Source: Crambe crambe
Lineage: Eukaryota > Porifera > Demospongiae > Poecilosclerida > Crambeidae
Direction of reading: 5' to 3'
NCBI GenBank assembly: GCA_963924555.1
Contig: OZ004582.1
Span: forward strand, 4,402,001-4,466,000
DNA: 64,000 nucleotides
Made by a program: the position numbers and the translations under genes
The notes under the pieces: model-generated
The model's database searches: none
Told to the model about the DNA's origin: nothing
What the model saw: the letters and a program-made list of their open reading frames with translations, nothing else
Part shown: piece after piece, positions 1 to 12,100 of the stretch
Layout: every line of letters starts with the position of its first letter
Numbering within the stretch: the stretch's first letter is position 1

Positions 1-131
1 TAATTAGCTCGTAGTTTGGTATTATTGGTGATGGGTAAGGGGATACTTGACTTAAGTTCACTCTCTTGAACGTTTTCAAACCGCACACAGCCATCCCTAC
101 TTTTCTTTTTTATTTAGAATCCTTTACTTGT
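1..131. repeat. Foldback MITE family A, right half, cut by window edge
   Basis: This is one arm of the long palindrome that is complete at 7817-8156 and 35231-35520. Shared landmarks, in order, are a TAGTTTGGTATTATTGGTGA-like block, GGGTAAGGGG, CTTGAC..AAGTTCACTCTCTTG, an AACC..CACA block, CATCCCTACTTTT, and the end TTTACTTG. The other arm would lie left of the window. It sits in an intron or the 3' part of the ARNT gene and codes for nothing. Confidence 0.8.
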
Positions 132-604
132 AATTAGCTACACCTAGCATTAAATCAAAGCTGCTGATCAGGCACCTGTTACTGATATGATCTCATTCCA
201 GCTTAAGAGGCATTGAGCTACCACTGAATTTGAGTGTTGCTATGATTTGCTAGTCTAGTGTCTAGTGCTTATCGTTAGCTTGTAAACTATCAAGTAGTCT
301 AGATTTTGTTCATCCTTTAGAGCCAGCTGGATCATACATAGATTGACCTCAGAATTCATGTTGGTAAGTCCTTGGTTGTATGGCTATAGTGAATTGGTCA
401 TTTTGTTGTAGCGAAACAGCAGAAGTTCTTCTGAACATGATCCTGTAGTCATAGCCCAAACATATGGGAGGGTCATAATGCTCTCCTGCACCGCCCATGC
501 CTAACTAGACAGTTCTACAATAGTTTTATCTCCCTGTGATTTCGTGTACCAAGCCCTCCACAATCATAACTAAAAAGAGGGCCTGGGGGACGAGGCTAGC
601 TGAC

Positions 605-1280
605 CTTGGGATGTAGAAGGTCATAAAGACATGATCCTGTCCAATTTTCAGGTTCCTCATTTAGGACATCACTAATAGTATCAGAAACAAAGAGAACTTT
701 GGCTTGTGTGCATTCAATTATTAGCATAAATCCATTGGCAGCCTGCATGGAGAATACAAGAAATTAAAGGAGATAGTTGAAACTACAAAACTGTACTTAC
801 TTCTACTACTAATTGCTTCAGTTCTTCATCAGTAAGAAATCCTGGCTTATAATCTGAAGATGCATGAGGATCACCACGCAAGTTTTTCATATGATCAACT
901 GCCATTTTAAGAATTGATAGTTTATCCAAGCGACGTGGAACTGCATTACATGCTGGAATCATCTGGGCAAGCTCAGCCATATAACGATTCATTCGTTCAC
1001 GTCGCCTCTTTTCCACTTCACAATGTTGAGAACGCCTGGAAAAATGTTTTATAATTGCAAAGGTGAGACCAATGAAAGACTATAATTATGTTACAAGACA
1101 CCAGAGTGTCAGGTAATCACAATTTGGTAGAATAGTGAAATATCGATGTCAAAATTGTTCACAAGATATCAATACTATTACTTTGCTTCTGTAGTAGGCT
1201 TGTTGCCACTCCTGTGTTTTCCTTCTTCATCATCTGATCCGCCATCATCAAAAGACACACCAGAGTAAGAGGAATTATTC
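605..1280 (-). CDS. ARNT: ARNT-like bHLH-PAS transcription factor, partial
   Basis: Class II bHLH-PAS partner protein that heterodimerises with class I bHLH-PAS factors (AhR, HIF, SIM type) in the nucleus. Three consecutive exons are visible: 1182-1280 (acidic lead-in rich in D and E), 801-1035 (bHLH) and 605-742 (start of PAS-A); phases match at both junctions. The basic region reads SQHCEVEKRRRERMN, with the H, E and R positions that contact E-box half sites, followed by the helix-loop-helix through DKLSILKMAVDHMKNLRG. PAS-A begins AANGFMLI and includes VLFVSDTISDVL and SCLYDLLHP. The Trp and SxLYDxxHP pattern fits ARNT slightly better than BMAL, but the bHLH is close to both. The remaining PAS and C-terminal exons must lie left of the window; the first coding exon, which must end with two codon bases, was not found between 1281 and 2970. 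Confidence 0.88.
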
Positions 1281-2970
1281 CTATAAGAATTATAATACAG
1301 TAAAATCTCAGGACAGCAAACAGTTTGTGGAGGGTGTTCGATATGCAATTCTACATCACAAATATTTTGAGAGCAAAATTTTTTTTCAAGGGCAGGAGCT
1401 AATCTAAAGAACACGTTATAATACATACTTCAGCTGTTTGCTCATAAATTCTATGAATCTCCCCATATGATGTGATTTTTACCACTCAAAATATTAGTGA
1501 TGTAAAATTTTATGAGTTGGTGAGACAGGCTTCAGAGAAGTATAGTGGGGGTGAAAATGTTTTCCTTTATGCAGGAAGCAATCACTGATTGCTGACTAAA
1601 CAAAATGTACCTACGTTACTAGCAAGATAAATGGAAATGTCAGCCAGTCCCATTTTTCATGATGAGGAACAGGAAAGCCAAGAGCGGGATGAACAACCAC
1701 CGGTGATAAGATTGTGCACAGGAGCGCCAAAGATGGGGAGCTAAACAAAAACTCTACCCATGAAATATAAACAATGTCATAATACACTTTGCCAAGCAAG
1801 TCAAATGGCCAAGTAGATATTTCTCTTGGTTTCTGCGCTGATAGCTTTTCTTCCAATAAAGCTCAATAAAGCGGTGGATAGGAAGATCAAGAGCTACAAT
1901 GCCTTATGATTTGTTCTACTTAAACATGATCTCTATGTCCTTGATTGGAATAGTCAGCTTATGACAAAGAATGACAATCGTAGCTTGATCCAGGTATGAG
2001 ACCAACTTCAATAGGTGCAGTTTTATCCTCCCTGCTCTAAATTTATAGTTTTTTATTTGCACACTAAAATTTTTTTTTTGTAGTTACCCATTACCCTAAG
2101 ATCATGTAAAAATTAACTGAAAGTGCAAACCCTCAGGCCTGAATTTCAACTGTATGGGTGCATCTTTTCAACTGTCCAGCTGTCAGTGTGGAAAAAGAGG
2201 AATATACTTCTAGATGGCTACGCCTCTTCTCAGGCTCTCTTGGCTGAAGGATTTCCCTTTTTTTAAATCAATAACACACGTGCTCGTAGCTGTTTTAGCT
2301 CCTAGATCAAGGCGTGATAGGCAGATAGACAAAACGATCACTATAATCCTTGCACATGTGCTGAGGGTTAATATACTTGGAGAGGTGCCAATCATGTTTC
2401 CTTTTCATAGACCAGACCATACATACTCCAACTGCATCTAAGTAGCCTTATTGGTAAAAAAAGAAGAGACTAAACTTGGAACCAGCATAGATTTTATATG
2501 CACATATCCGAATAACAGGTACACTAGCCTTGTACCCAGGCCCCCCAAGGTTGTACATGTGTGAAATTATTTAACCACAAAACCTTAGATACGCAGGGTG
2601 ATGACAAAAAATGGACAATAGATCACGATTGAGCTATATAGCTGATGACAACTGCCCAGCTAGCTACCCAGCTGATACTTCATACTGGGCATCCTGGCTT
2701 TCAGAAAGGTAGGCTGGGGCATCCTGGCTTTCAGAAAGGTAGGCTGAACCACATAATGATAGATGGTCTCTTGGTATGCTGAAACACTTCTCGATATCTT
2801 CAAGGCAAACAGCCACAAAACAATACATACTTAGCCCAGGCCGTACACATATGGCATAACCTATATTCCTGGAATTACAGGAAAATCCATAGTTCTTGAT
2901 TTAGCTGTGGGTTTTAGGGTCAGTACAATGATATTATCTACAACACTTTCACCCACTCTGAGGTTGCTCC
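1281..2970. other. ARNT 5' intron or upstream region, no gene found
   Basis: I see no convincing exon here, although the first ARNT exon should be in it or immediately right of it. It holds scattered pieces of the CCCAGGC-type inverted-repeat family near 2520-2550 and a perfect tandem duplication at 2687-2746. Short open frames on both strands lack splice-site or codon support. Confidence 0.5.
2687..2746. repeat. Perfect 30-bp tandem duplication
   Basis: Two identical, adjacent 30-base units, each starting GGGCATCCTGG and ending GGTAGGCTG. No mismatch between them, so the duplication is recent. Non-coding as far as can be seen. Confidence 0.95.
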
Positions 2971-3422
2971 TTACAGCTTAGCTTTCTTTGTTACAGGTCC
3001 TTCTGATTTTCGTTGTCCATGGATGACTGTCCCTGAAGAGGAGCCTCCTGGTTGAGGAATATTAGGTGGCAATATCTGTTGTTGTTGGTGATGTTGTTGT
3101 AATTGCTTCATGACTCCAGGTATTCTGGGCAGATTAGGGAGCTGATTAACTGAAGGGAAAGGAGCTTGAGAGGACGTCGCAAACCTGGATGTTGGTAGGG
3201 TTCCTTGTACTAGCTGATTTGAGGCATTAGGACTGCCTCCGGAAGAGATCATGCCTGGAGCTACATTCATCTGCACACAACATATCACACACAGACGTAA
3301 TCAGAATGACTAGCTACGCCGTCTCGGAGTGGTTGGCTAGTCACTCTTACCTTTGAAATCGCTTCAAGAATCGGTTTATAGTTCGCCCCGTCAGCACAAA
3401 TGTAAAGCAGGAAAACGGAAGT
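2971..3422 (-). CDS. Gln/Pro-rich small nuclear-looking protein, unidentified
   Basis: The firm part is an exon at 2971-3270 preceded by a pyrimidine-rich acceptor ending TGTGCAG and ending in a stop. It encodes 99 residues from a Met at its first codon: Ser/Asn-rich start, a PNLPRIPGVMKQLQQHHQQQQ-like low-complexity centre, and a basic tail ending EGPVTKKAKL that resembles a nuclear localisation signal. An upstream exon ends at 3351 with a good donor and stays open to 3422 (an in-frame TAA lies at 3423-3425) reading ADGANYKPILEAISK in the same phase but without a Met. Either that exon is 5' UTR and the protein starts at 3270, or a start exon was missed. The gene lies only about 30 bases downstream of the POLR1F stop on the same strand. 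The length and tail recall small Mediator or TFIID-type subunits, but I cannot assign it. Confidence 0.5.
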
Positions 3423-3454
3423 TTAGTACAAGTAATTTGAAATAAAATTATACA

Positions 3455-4105
3455 CTATTTTTTCTTAATTTTGATTCTCTTTCTTTTTTTGGCACTATTC
3501 CTAATGAATTCCTCAGTATCTGATAAATGTAATTGGCTTGTGCTTGAATTACAACAGTCACTATAGTGTTCACCAGTTAGTGATAGAATATCACCTGCAG
3601 TATCCAATGACACAACTTTGAACCAAATGCAAGAACCATACTCGCATCCCGAAGGAAATGTGTTGCTAAAGCCATTCTTGTGCCAATTTCTGCCTTTGGA
3701 AATCACAGAGACATTGAAACAGTCAAAGAGAAGACATCCAACATGATCAACACCTATTTTGTTAACTGTTCCACATAGTAAGCTACCCAGTACAGGTCTG
3801 AATACATAGGCAGTGTAAGTTATGTCAAAGTGAATATGGGGCTGTTCATCCATAATCTTCGCTTCATTCTGAATTGCGCGAGGTTTAGAGTAAGATAGTA
3901 ATACACCATTAAACTGAGAAGAGTATCTTAGTATTTTTCTGTTGATGTGCTCAGTGATTCCATTTGAGACTCTTCCAATATAACACGGAAGGAGAGAAAG
4001 GTGTTCTTTTACCGTCATGTTACGGAAGCAAGATGAATCATCGTTTTTTCTCCTATCTGCACAAATAGGTAGTAGTTCAGGGATCCTAGAGAAAGACTTT
4101 GTCAT
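3455..4105 (-). CDS. POLR1F: RNA polymerase I subunit RPA43
   Basis: Subunit of the RPA43/RPA14-type stalk of RNA polymerase I; it contacts the initiation factor Rrn3/TIF-IA for rRNA transcription in the nucleolus. A single intronless frame of 216 residues starts at the Met encoded at 4103-4105. Residues about 30-90 form the N-terminal Rpb7-like tip domain; the signature stretch HIHFDITYTAYVFRPVLGSL leads into the OB/S1-like domain (CGTVNKIGVDHVGCLLFDCF, NVSV). The protein ends in a basic tail KKRKRIKIKKK, as in animal RPA43. It is shorter than the human protein (about 340 residues), mainly through a shorter C-terminal extension. It shares a 218-bp divergent promoter with RPL27A, a sensible pairing of two ribosome-biogenesis genes. 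Confidence 0.9.
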   Translation of the reverse strand: MTKSFSRIPELLPICADRRKNDDSSCFRNMTVKEHLSLLPCYIGRVSNGITEHINRKILRYSSQFNGVLLSYSKPRAIQNEAKIMDEQPHIHFDITYTAYVFRPVLGSLLCGTVNKIGVDHVGCLLFDCFNVSVISKGRNWHKNGFSNTFPSGCEYGSCIWFKVVSLDTAGDILSLTGEHYSDCCNSSTSQLHLSDTEEFIRNSAKKRKRIKIKKK

Positions 4106-4323
4106 TCTTGGCCCCGGCCGGCCTGGCAGCTAGCTAGATCTAGATATAGAGCTAGAGCTAGCTAGCTAGCTAGCTCGCAGGAGTGGCCGCGCCGCGCGAG
4201 ATGTTGCGCGCTAGTATAGCGCGCGCGTAGCGCAGCTCACATGATCATGTCATGATCATGTCATTACATGTCCACGCGCGCGCGCATGTCCCACATTATT
4301 AGCTAGCTAGTTAGAGGACAAAG
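4106..4323. promoter_or_regulatory. Divergent POLR1F/RPL27A promoter
   Basis: 218 bp separate the two start codons. The interval is unusually CpG-rich for this window, with several GCGCGCG runs, an AGCTAGCT block near 4143-4175, and a repeated ATGATCATGTC motif around 4240-4262. No TATA box is placed convincingly for either side. The shared position suggests co-regulation of Pol I and ribosomal protein expression (inference). Confidence 0.7.
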
Positions 4324-5020
<697 letters not shown>

Positions 5021-5136
5021 CATTGACTTGTACGATTAACTGCCTGACCTTTTGACAATAAATTAATTTATCACAATCTTTTAATAATAATTATAATAAT
5101 AAACTTCAATCTAACCACTCAGTTTAGTCAGGGTAT

Positions 5137-5871
5137 TTAGGGATAAGGTTGTCCAGGATAAGGTTGTCCAGGATAGGGTTGTCCAGGATAAGATGGAGGT
5201 GGATAAGTTTGGCCAGGAGGTGGTGCATATTGCTGCTGCGGAGGTGGTTGATATGGTTGAGGTGGTGGGTTAACTGCAATAAAGTGACAGTACTGAGTGC
5301 AAAGGTAGGAGCTTGTAATTCCGTCAACCCACTCCTAGATACAGCACTTACTATAAGCAGGGGGAGGTTGAGTTCCAACTGGGTAGTTGGGAACAGGAGC
5401 TACAGGAACTGGAACTTGCTGAGTAACAACCACGACTTCCCTTGGTGGTGGTGGTCCAACATGTGCCACATTGACATGTCCATGGTGATGATGGCCATGT
5501 CCATGATGATGGTGATGTGCTACATCATGAACTAAATCAGCTCTCTGTCCTGCATGCACAGCTTGATGATGTTTATTTGCTGCTTTAGCCTGAAAAGAGC
5601 TATTATAATAAGAGTTGTCTTACATTAGTAGCTACTTACCTCCAGCTGGATAGCCTTTCCAATATTTCCATGTAAAGCTGCATTCACCGCTCTGCCATGA
5701 AGGCGATCTTCCTGCCTCTCTAAGCGAGCTTCTTGCTATTAAAAAATAAAATTCTTATATAAAATGAACTTCTTGCTACTCAATCCATAATATAATTATA
5801 TCAAGCCTACTAAATTAAGTTATGCTCACACGAAGAGCTTTCCTTTCTTCTCGTGCCCAATGTCCAGCCAT
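5137..5871 (-). CDS. His-rich, Pro/Tyr-rich tail protein, unidentified
   Basis: Four exons (5830-5871, 5640-5735, 5352-5589, 5137-5273) splice in frame to 170 residues starting MAGHWAREERKALR. Residues about 10-60 are charged and alanine-rich, probably helical (QEARLERQEDRLHGRAVNAA). Residues about 60-85 hold His/Gly clusters (HHHHHGHGHHHHGH) that could bind metal. Then comes REVVVVTQQVPVPVAPVPNYP, and the C-terminus is a disordered Pro/Tyr/Gln tail ending in three PYPGQ-type repeats. Such tails occur in ESCRT/ALG-2-interacting and prion-like proteins, but no folded domain is recognisable. It is head to head with FAM193 and 116 bp from the RPL27A stop. The in-frame junctions and repeats make it a real gene; the function is unknown. 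Confidence 0.8.
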
Positions 5872-6186
5872 TTACCTATAGTTGGAACTCTTGCTTTGAT
5901 AGAATAGTGGTGTCACATGATGGAGAAGATCACGAGTTCGTCACTCTCTTATATTCATAGCTACCCTGACCCTTTATTTTCCAGCCCCGCCTTTCGTTTT
6001 GTGTCATGTGCAACAGTGCAGTGGGCATCTATTGGATATTATTTGGTATACGTATGGTAATCGGAAGATTACTGTTAAAGCATGCAAGAGAATAAAGATG
6101 GAGGTTGATCGATGCCTTCGCCGTTCTTGATCACTCATAAGGAAGACGTTTGACTTAATAATAGAAACTGGAGTTAGTCAAGAAAC
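5872..6186. promoter_or_regulatory. Divergent promoter upstream of FAM193
   Basis: 315 bp between the start codons of the His/Pro/Tyr-rich gene (minus) and FAM193 (plus). It must contain both transcription starts and 5' UTRs unless untranslated exons lie elsewhere. I see no clear TATA box or known motif. Confidence 0.5.
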
Positions 6187-9100
6187 ATGAGTGAAACTAT
6201 AAATCATCAAGGAATAAAGAAGAAGACCAAAAAAAGGAAGAAGGGTAAATCTGGTAAGGGTAGTGGTGGACCCTCAACTGGAGATGTTCCCACTTCAGAT
6301 CAGCGCAACAGTAAAATGCCTAAGGTAAGAGTCAGTGATGAATGATGTCATGTAATTTTACTTTGTCTGGATTCTTACCAGAGGTAGGGGCGTTCCCCAC
6401 CCCAGAAAATCATCCTTTCCAGTTACATCTCAAAAAGTTTACTTGTAGTAACACAGTGGTTGTGGTGCATTGTTGGGGTCTCTAAGGTTTGAAGAGCCTG
6501 TGCTTTGGTGTGAGTGGGTGTGGTCATGCAGAATTTCCTCTCCAGTAAAATATCTTGTATTAAACCCTGCTTGATTTTGTGCTGATGAGTTATGGTATTA
6601 GAATTTTCTGACTTTTATGGAGTTGAAGAAGTGGGCATGGCTCCATAGAATAATAATCAATTAAAGTTTCTGCTCTTACATGCTCTCTAGATAGGCTTTT
6701 ATTCTTCCCACTTACTTCTGTCATACTAGAGCCAAAAAGCCATCTTCTAGTTCTCAGCCATTGCTTAGAAAACACAGCTAGTTCAGTGAGGCCAGCAGGA
6801 TGCCATTTCTTAGCGTAGGTATGTAGAGACATAGCGTATGGATTGATGATTCTACGACTAGCTATGCTTCAAAACTCTTGATGCAGAGCTTAACTAAAGA
6901 AGAAAGAGCACCAAAGAAAGCTTTGTGCACTGAGAATCCAGCAGCTAAGAATCATGTAAACCTGCTGCTGTGGAGGAAATTTGCACTTATGCTTAGTCTT
7001 TCTGATGTGTTTAAGTAGTCTCAGACACATTATCAGAGAGTGCTATCGCACTCTCTAGTAGAGTTAGCGTGGCTTCTCTCATTAGAAGAATACAAACTAG
7101 ACTCTGTATCTCTTCTATTCTTGCTATAGGCTGAACTAAACTGCTTACATCTGGAAAACAATGCAGAAGATGATATGTCCGCTCAAACTCCTCCAGAACA
7201 GCATCAACAATCGGCACCAGCCGTCATCTAAATCTAAAATTTTTATGATTTATTCAGATTCATCTTTGATGGCTGTAACTTCACATGCAACAATGAACTT
7301 GTGCAGTTATAACCACACAATATGCTTTTACCATCGTTATTCACACAGTTTTCCTCCAACATATCAAACAACTTCATTATAAATGATACTGTATAATGTC
7401 GGCCATTTAAAATTTATAATGACATCATTCGCACATGTCTGTCACAACCACGTGTGTGCAGCGCAGATAATTATCAATTATTGGTTATTAATAACTAAAT
7501 ATGAGTTTGTACAGTAAGTAAAGGTCATATAAAAAGTAAGAAAGGATTATTAAATAAAAATTCCATGTAGGGTTAGCCTGTACTTTTACCTGTAGTAGTT
7601 TCTGTGAACAAACATCAAAACTATGCTGACATCACTGCCCACTTTCACACTGACATCAGCTTGGTGGAAGGCAGTGATATAGGGAAGGTATCACTGCCTA
7701 AACTTTTACACTGACATGAATTAAAGCAGCTTGGTGTGAGGCTGATGTAGGGATTATTATTGAAGGCAGCATAGTTTTGATATTTATATGAACAAACTGC
7801 TACAGGTGAAAGTATGAACAAGTAAAGGGAAAAAAATAAATAAAAATGGCAAGTAGGGATGGCTAATGTGTACGGTTCAAAAAAGTTCTGCAACAAGAGA
7901 GTGAACTTCAGTCAAGTAACCCCTTACCCATTTAATATTACCAAACTACAAGCTAACTATTCCTACTTCACTCCCATGACAGATATAAAGGGAGTGAAGT
8001 AGGAATAGTTAGCTTGTAGTTTGGTATTATTGGATGGGTAAGGGGTTACTTGACTGAAGTTCACTCTCTTGTTGCTGAACTTTTTTGAACCGTACACATT
8101 AGCCATCCCTACTTGCCTTTTTTATTTAGAATAAATATTTTTTACTTTACTTGTTCATCTACTTTTTTGATGTAATGCAGGTAGAGACAAAAGTATGGTG
8201 GAGTCCATGTTTCCAGTTGGCATAAGAATCGAGGTCTGTAGCTATCACATGTTAATAGCACTGTCAGACACTAGTCTTAGTCTCTCTCACGTGCGAGACT
8301 ACACAAGCCTAGCGCGCGGCTGGCCGTCCCTTGCGTTAGTAAAGGGTCGACCCACGAGACTAGTCAGACTCGCGTGCTCAGAGAATCAAGGAGCGGGGCA
8401 TGTTTCTATATAGCACACTGTGAAAATGTCTGCCGTGTTCAAGGTCGAAAGCTAGTAGGTTGGAAAATGACGAACTATTTTTGAACACGTCGAGTTAAAG
8501 GTAAAGGATTATAGCGGAACTGTTTTGAAGTAGTTTGATATAAAAATTATAGCATTTGAATGAACCATTTCCGTGGAAGATGATGATGAATGACCAGATG
8601 AAAACGTAGTCTGGCGGGTGACGACCCCTGGTAAAAAATAGGGGTCTGGTGACATCACTATACCGGACCAGTTCTAATGGAATGTGATCAGCGCGAATTG
8701 AGGATGTCATCGCGGTCATGGAAAAAAACCACAGTCAACCGCCTGCGCAGTGCACATAACTTGTTCTTCAGTCACAGGACAAACTATAGATGGCTCAGGG
8801 GATCCAGAGCTGCAGATCTTGTCGAATGTCCATAGCAAAGGCTTTTCCCATACCCCGTAGGCAAGATCCCGAAAACATCTCTGAAACCTGCAACTGTAGA
8901 TCTTTCAGGCGACCCGCCGCCACGCCAGACTAGGCGCTTAGCTGACTCTAGCCTTGTATCCAGGCCTTTCCTCAACCTTCAAAGATTCAGTCTCGGGCTC
9001 CATGCATGGAAGATCTATGGCATCAGATTCAGCCATGCGGAAGTCGCTCTTTGGCTAATGGAATTCTTTGGTCGTGCTAATGATATTCACGATACCGCAA

Positions 9101-12100
9101 CTTCCCCCCCCCTCCGCCCCCCCCCCAGAATCGTGGAGTAAAAACTGATTCGGTATAGCAGTGTCACCAGACCCCTATTTTTTACCAGGGGTCGTTGCCC
9201 GCCAGACTAATGAAAATGGCGATTTTAGGAATCGACACTGCTTTGTCTTTTGCTCTTCATACTTCAATCCTAGCATATTGAAGGTGTTTTATCTCCAAGT
9301 CAGGAGTTATTGATAGTAGAAGAGAAATATTCCTGCATAATGAAAGAAATGTTTTATATTAGTGCAATGGGGTAGTCCATGCTTAGAGAGTACTTTCGTA
9401 TTCTCCGATAGATGGCCTTTCTATTTGGCATAAATTCATTTGTCACAGTTAAACTTGCAAAGCATCTATTGATGAACAACAATGTCTACAAGACTGTTTC
9501 ATGTACAAAACTTGTATCTTAGGCTACACAAAGTTTCTCAGCATTTTATAAGGATATTTGCGCATATGTAGATCTCTTTTGCAGTGCAGTTATGAGAATC
9601 TTACCTGCAGTTAATATGTTGGTATAGTGGAGTGTGCAGCAGTGTCTGCTGCTAGGCTAGCTAAGTGTAGTCAGTGGCCCCTTCTTTTCCTCAGGCCAGG
9701 CCAGTGCTTGAACGCATGGTTGTAGCACCGATTCATCATGGTGACTTGTGTGATGGGAATGTGTTTCCTTGGACTTAACCATGCTATGGGTTTCTGTGGT
9801 TTCTGATATTTATCTGTACCAGGAACTCCACAAGCATAAAATTACAAGGAGGGCCTAGGGATGAGGCTACCAATAAATGAGAATAACCTTGGTGTGTAGT
9901 CACCATCTACTAATACCAGGTTGTCAGCCATGTCTCGTGTCAACTGTGTCTGCATTCCTATGAAAAGGAGTGAAGATATTTTATCTTCATGGATTTGAAA
10001 CCTTCCATTTTTTCCAGACACACATTTGGAAATGAAATGACGGTGTGATTCCTCGATCAAATGATGAAATTTTCCACTCTTGCAAAACAATGTAAATATG
10101 AAGGTAGCCTTATTTGTAGCCTCGTGTGGTCCCTCCTGCACCCTCTCCCTCGCTGTGGCCTATGACCACACGATCGGTGTGATTCTTAGATATTATGCTA
10201 TAATAATTGTACCACCAGAATTCTATAGAGTCAATGAGCGTCGATACCATGATGCTATAAATGAGGTCTGGAATGGAGTGCAGCGGTGAAGAGGTTACAT
10301 GACCATTAATATGGGAAGACAATGAAAGGAATAGTTGCATGTCTAGGCTTTCTCCTTTCTGAGTACTCCCCGACTAATTTTCTTCTAGTTTTCTAGATTG
10401 CTAAAATGCCATTGAACTAGTAGGAATAATTATAATACTAGCTGCCGCTTTGTAGAAGAGCAGCTATACGCCACTGCAGCCAAGTAAGTTTCTTGGTCAT
10501 CAGCCATAAACACGGAATGTCCATGGAATTTTCAATTAGCCTATGCTACTGTTTCCAATCTATATACTTTCATAGACTAGCCCAGCCAGTGATTGTGCCA
10601 GCTAGTTGTGTTGTATTTTTTTTCGTTTTTTTACTCCTGTCAGGGTGTTATTTTCACTCTAACTATGGTGCTTGTCATTTTCACTAGCCATTATTGGAAT
10701 TTGTTTACTAAAATGTGGAGAAGGGTAACTAGGAAGGACTGACTAATCACATTAGTGGAAATGAAATATGCCTTGGGAATAAATCTAAGCCATCAGAGTA
10801 AGGGCTACTATACTTAGTGCCCTTCAGCTAACCAATCAGATTGCTCTATTCATGTTTTGAGTGTAGTGGAAAATGAATGTAGTTTGATCGAGGTCGTCAA
10901 TTCTCATTGCATTGAATAATTTTTCAGTGAGGGGTTGTCAGGTATGCATGAATAATAAAATTGTGTCTACTCGCAACACTAGTTGATATATATGTAGCTC
11001 CACTAGCAAATTACTTTGATTTCCTGTTCTAGTTAGACTGAAGTAAGTGTGAAGTAGCATAATTATTATAGTAAAATGGTATTTAACTCAATTTTTCTTG
11101 TTTTTGGTCACATGTAGCAAGTATCTGAAAAAGAGGATCAGGTGATCACTACAACCAAGTGTCACCGGTGTAAGGGAACATTTCGTCAGATGATTATCCA
11201 GAGTGATGCTTCTGTATCACTAATGCAGGTTGGTTAGTGTTGATCAATACTACTGCCTCTGTGCATGTGTGAGGGTTGCAGTACTCAGTTATGTGTCTAC
11301 ATTAACTTTGCTGCTTTAACTTTAGCTCTTGATGATCTCTCTTGTACTTTTTATTTTTTGGTTTATTCCGGGAAGAAAGCAGGATATATTACTTCTACAG
11401 AACATGCAATACCCATTACCTATTCATCTGATGACGTCCAGTGACATACCCCATCACATTAGTGATCCCAACCTGTAGAGTCTGCTAGGCCATCTCTGCC
11501 AAATCAACGGCATATTGAGCCACGAAGTGGCAAGAGGGCATACAACTTCTGGCTTTGGGTATATTGTAAGATGTTACTAAAAATAGCTTAGCATATGTAG
11601 GCTCTGCCTGGATATGTCTGGATTGTGCAGTAAACTGGATAGATACCAGTTATATGCATGCCCTCTCATCACTTTTCAGCTCGATGCATCCTTGACCAAA
11701 TCAAGTGAAGATCAGTAATATAACATGGACAGTCATGATAGCTTGCTAGTAGGCCAGTAATTTACATGCACTGATGATTCAAAATGAAAATGTGGACTCT
11801 GCATCTTGTCAACTGTATGTGAACTCTGCTAGTTCTATATTAGTAATATGGAATGAACATGCCAAGTGCTGTGCGCTGAGGATTAGCATGTTAGTGCTTT
11901 TAACTTTGTTATTGCAGTCTGCAAACTGGATGTGCCCCTCTTGTGTCCAAGAAGTGAAGTTGGAAGAAGAGAAATACTCTGTGAAGTCTTCAGCATTTCA
12001 TTCTTCTCTGCCTCCACGGTCCACAACAATAAAGGATTCTCTTACCTTGGGATCAGGAGGCTGCAACTGCAATGCTTGTGTTGCAAAACGGTAAACAGGG

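Noticed and set aside
4140-4180. CTAG-rich runs as a regulatory array (also at 63355-63371)
   Set aside because: Simple low-complexity GCTA repeats recur throughout the window without positional consistency.
5149-5535. Plus-strand frame of 128 codons with RIRLSRIGLSR repeats
   Set aside because: It is the reverse complement of the PYPGQ and His-rich exons of the minus-strand gene, whose four exons have matching splice phases.
8240-8410. GC-rich segment as a tRNA or structured RNA gene
   Set aside because: The CTCACGTGCGAGACTA and GGGTCGACCCACGAGACTAG palindromes match the TAGTCT-type transposon ends, and no cloverleaf or A/B box could be laid out.
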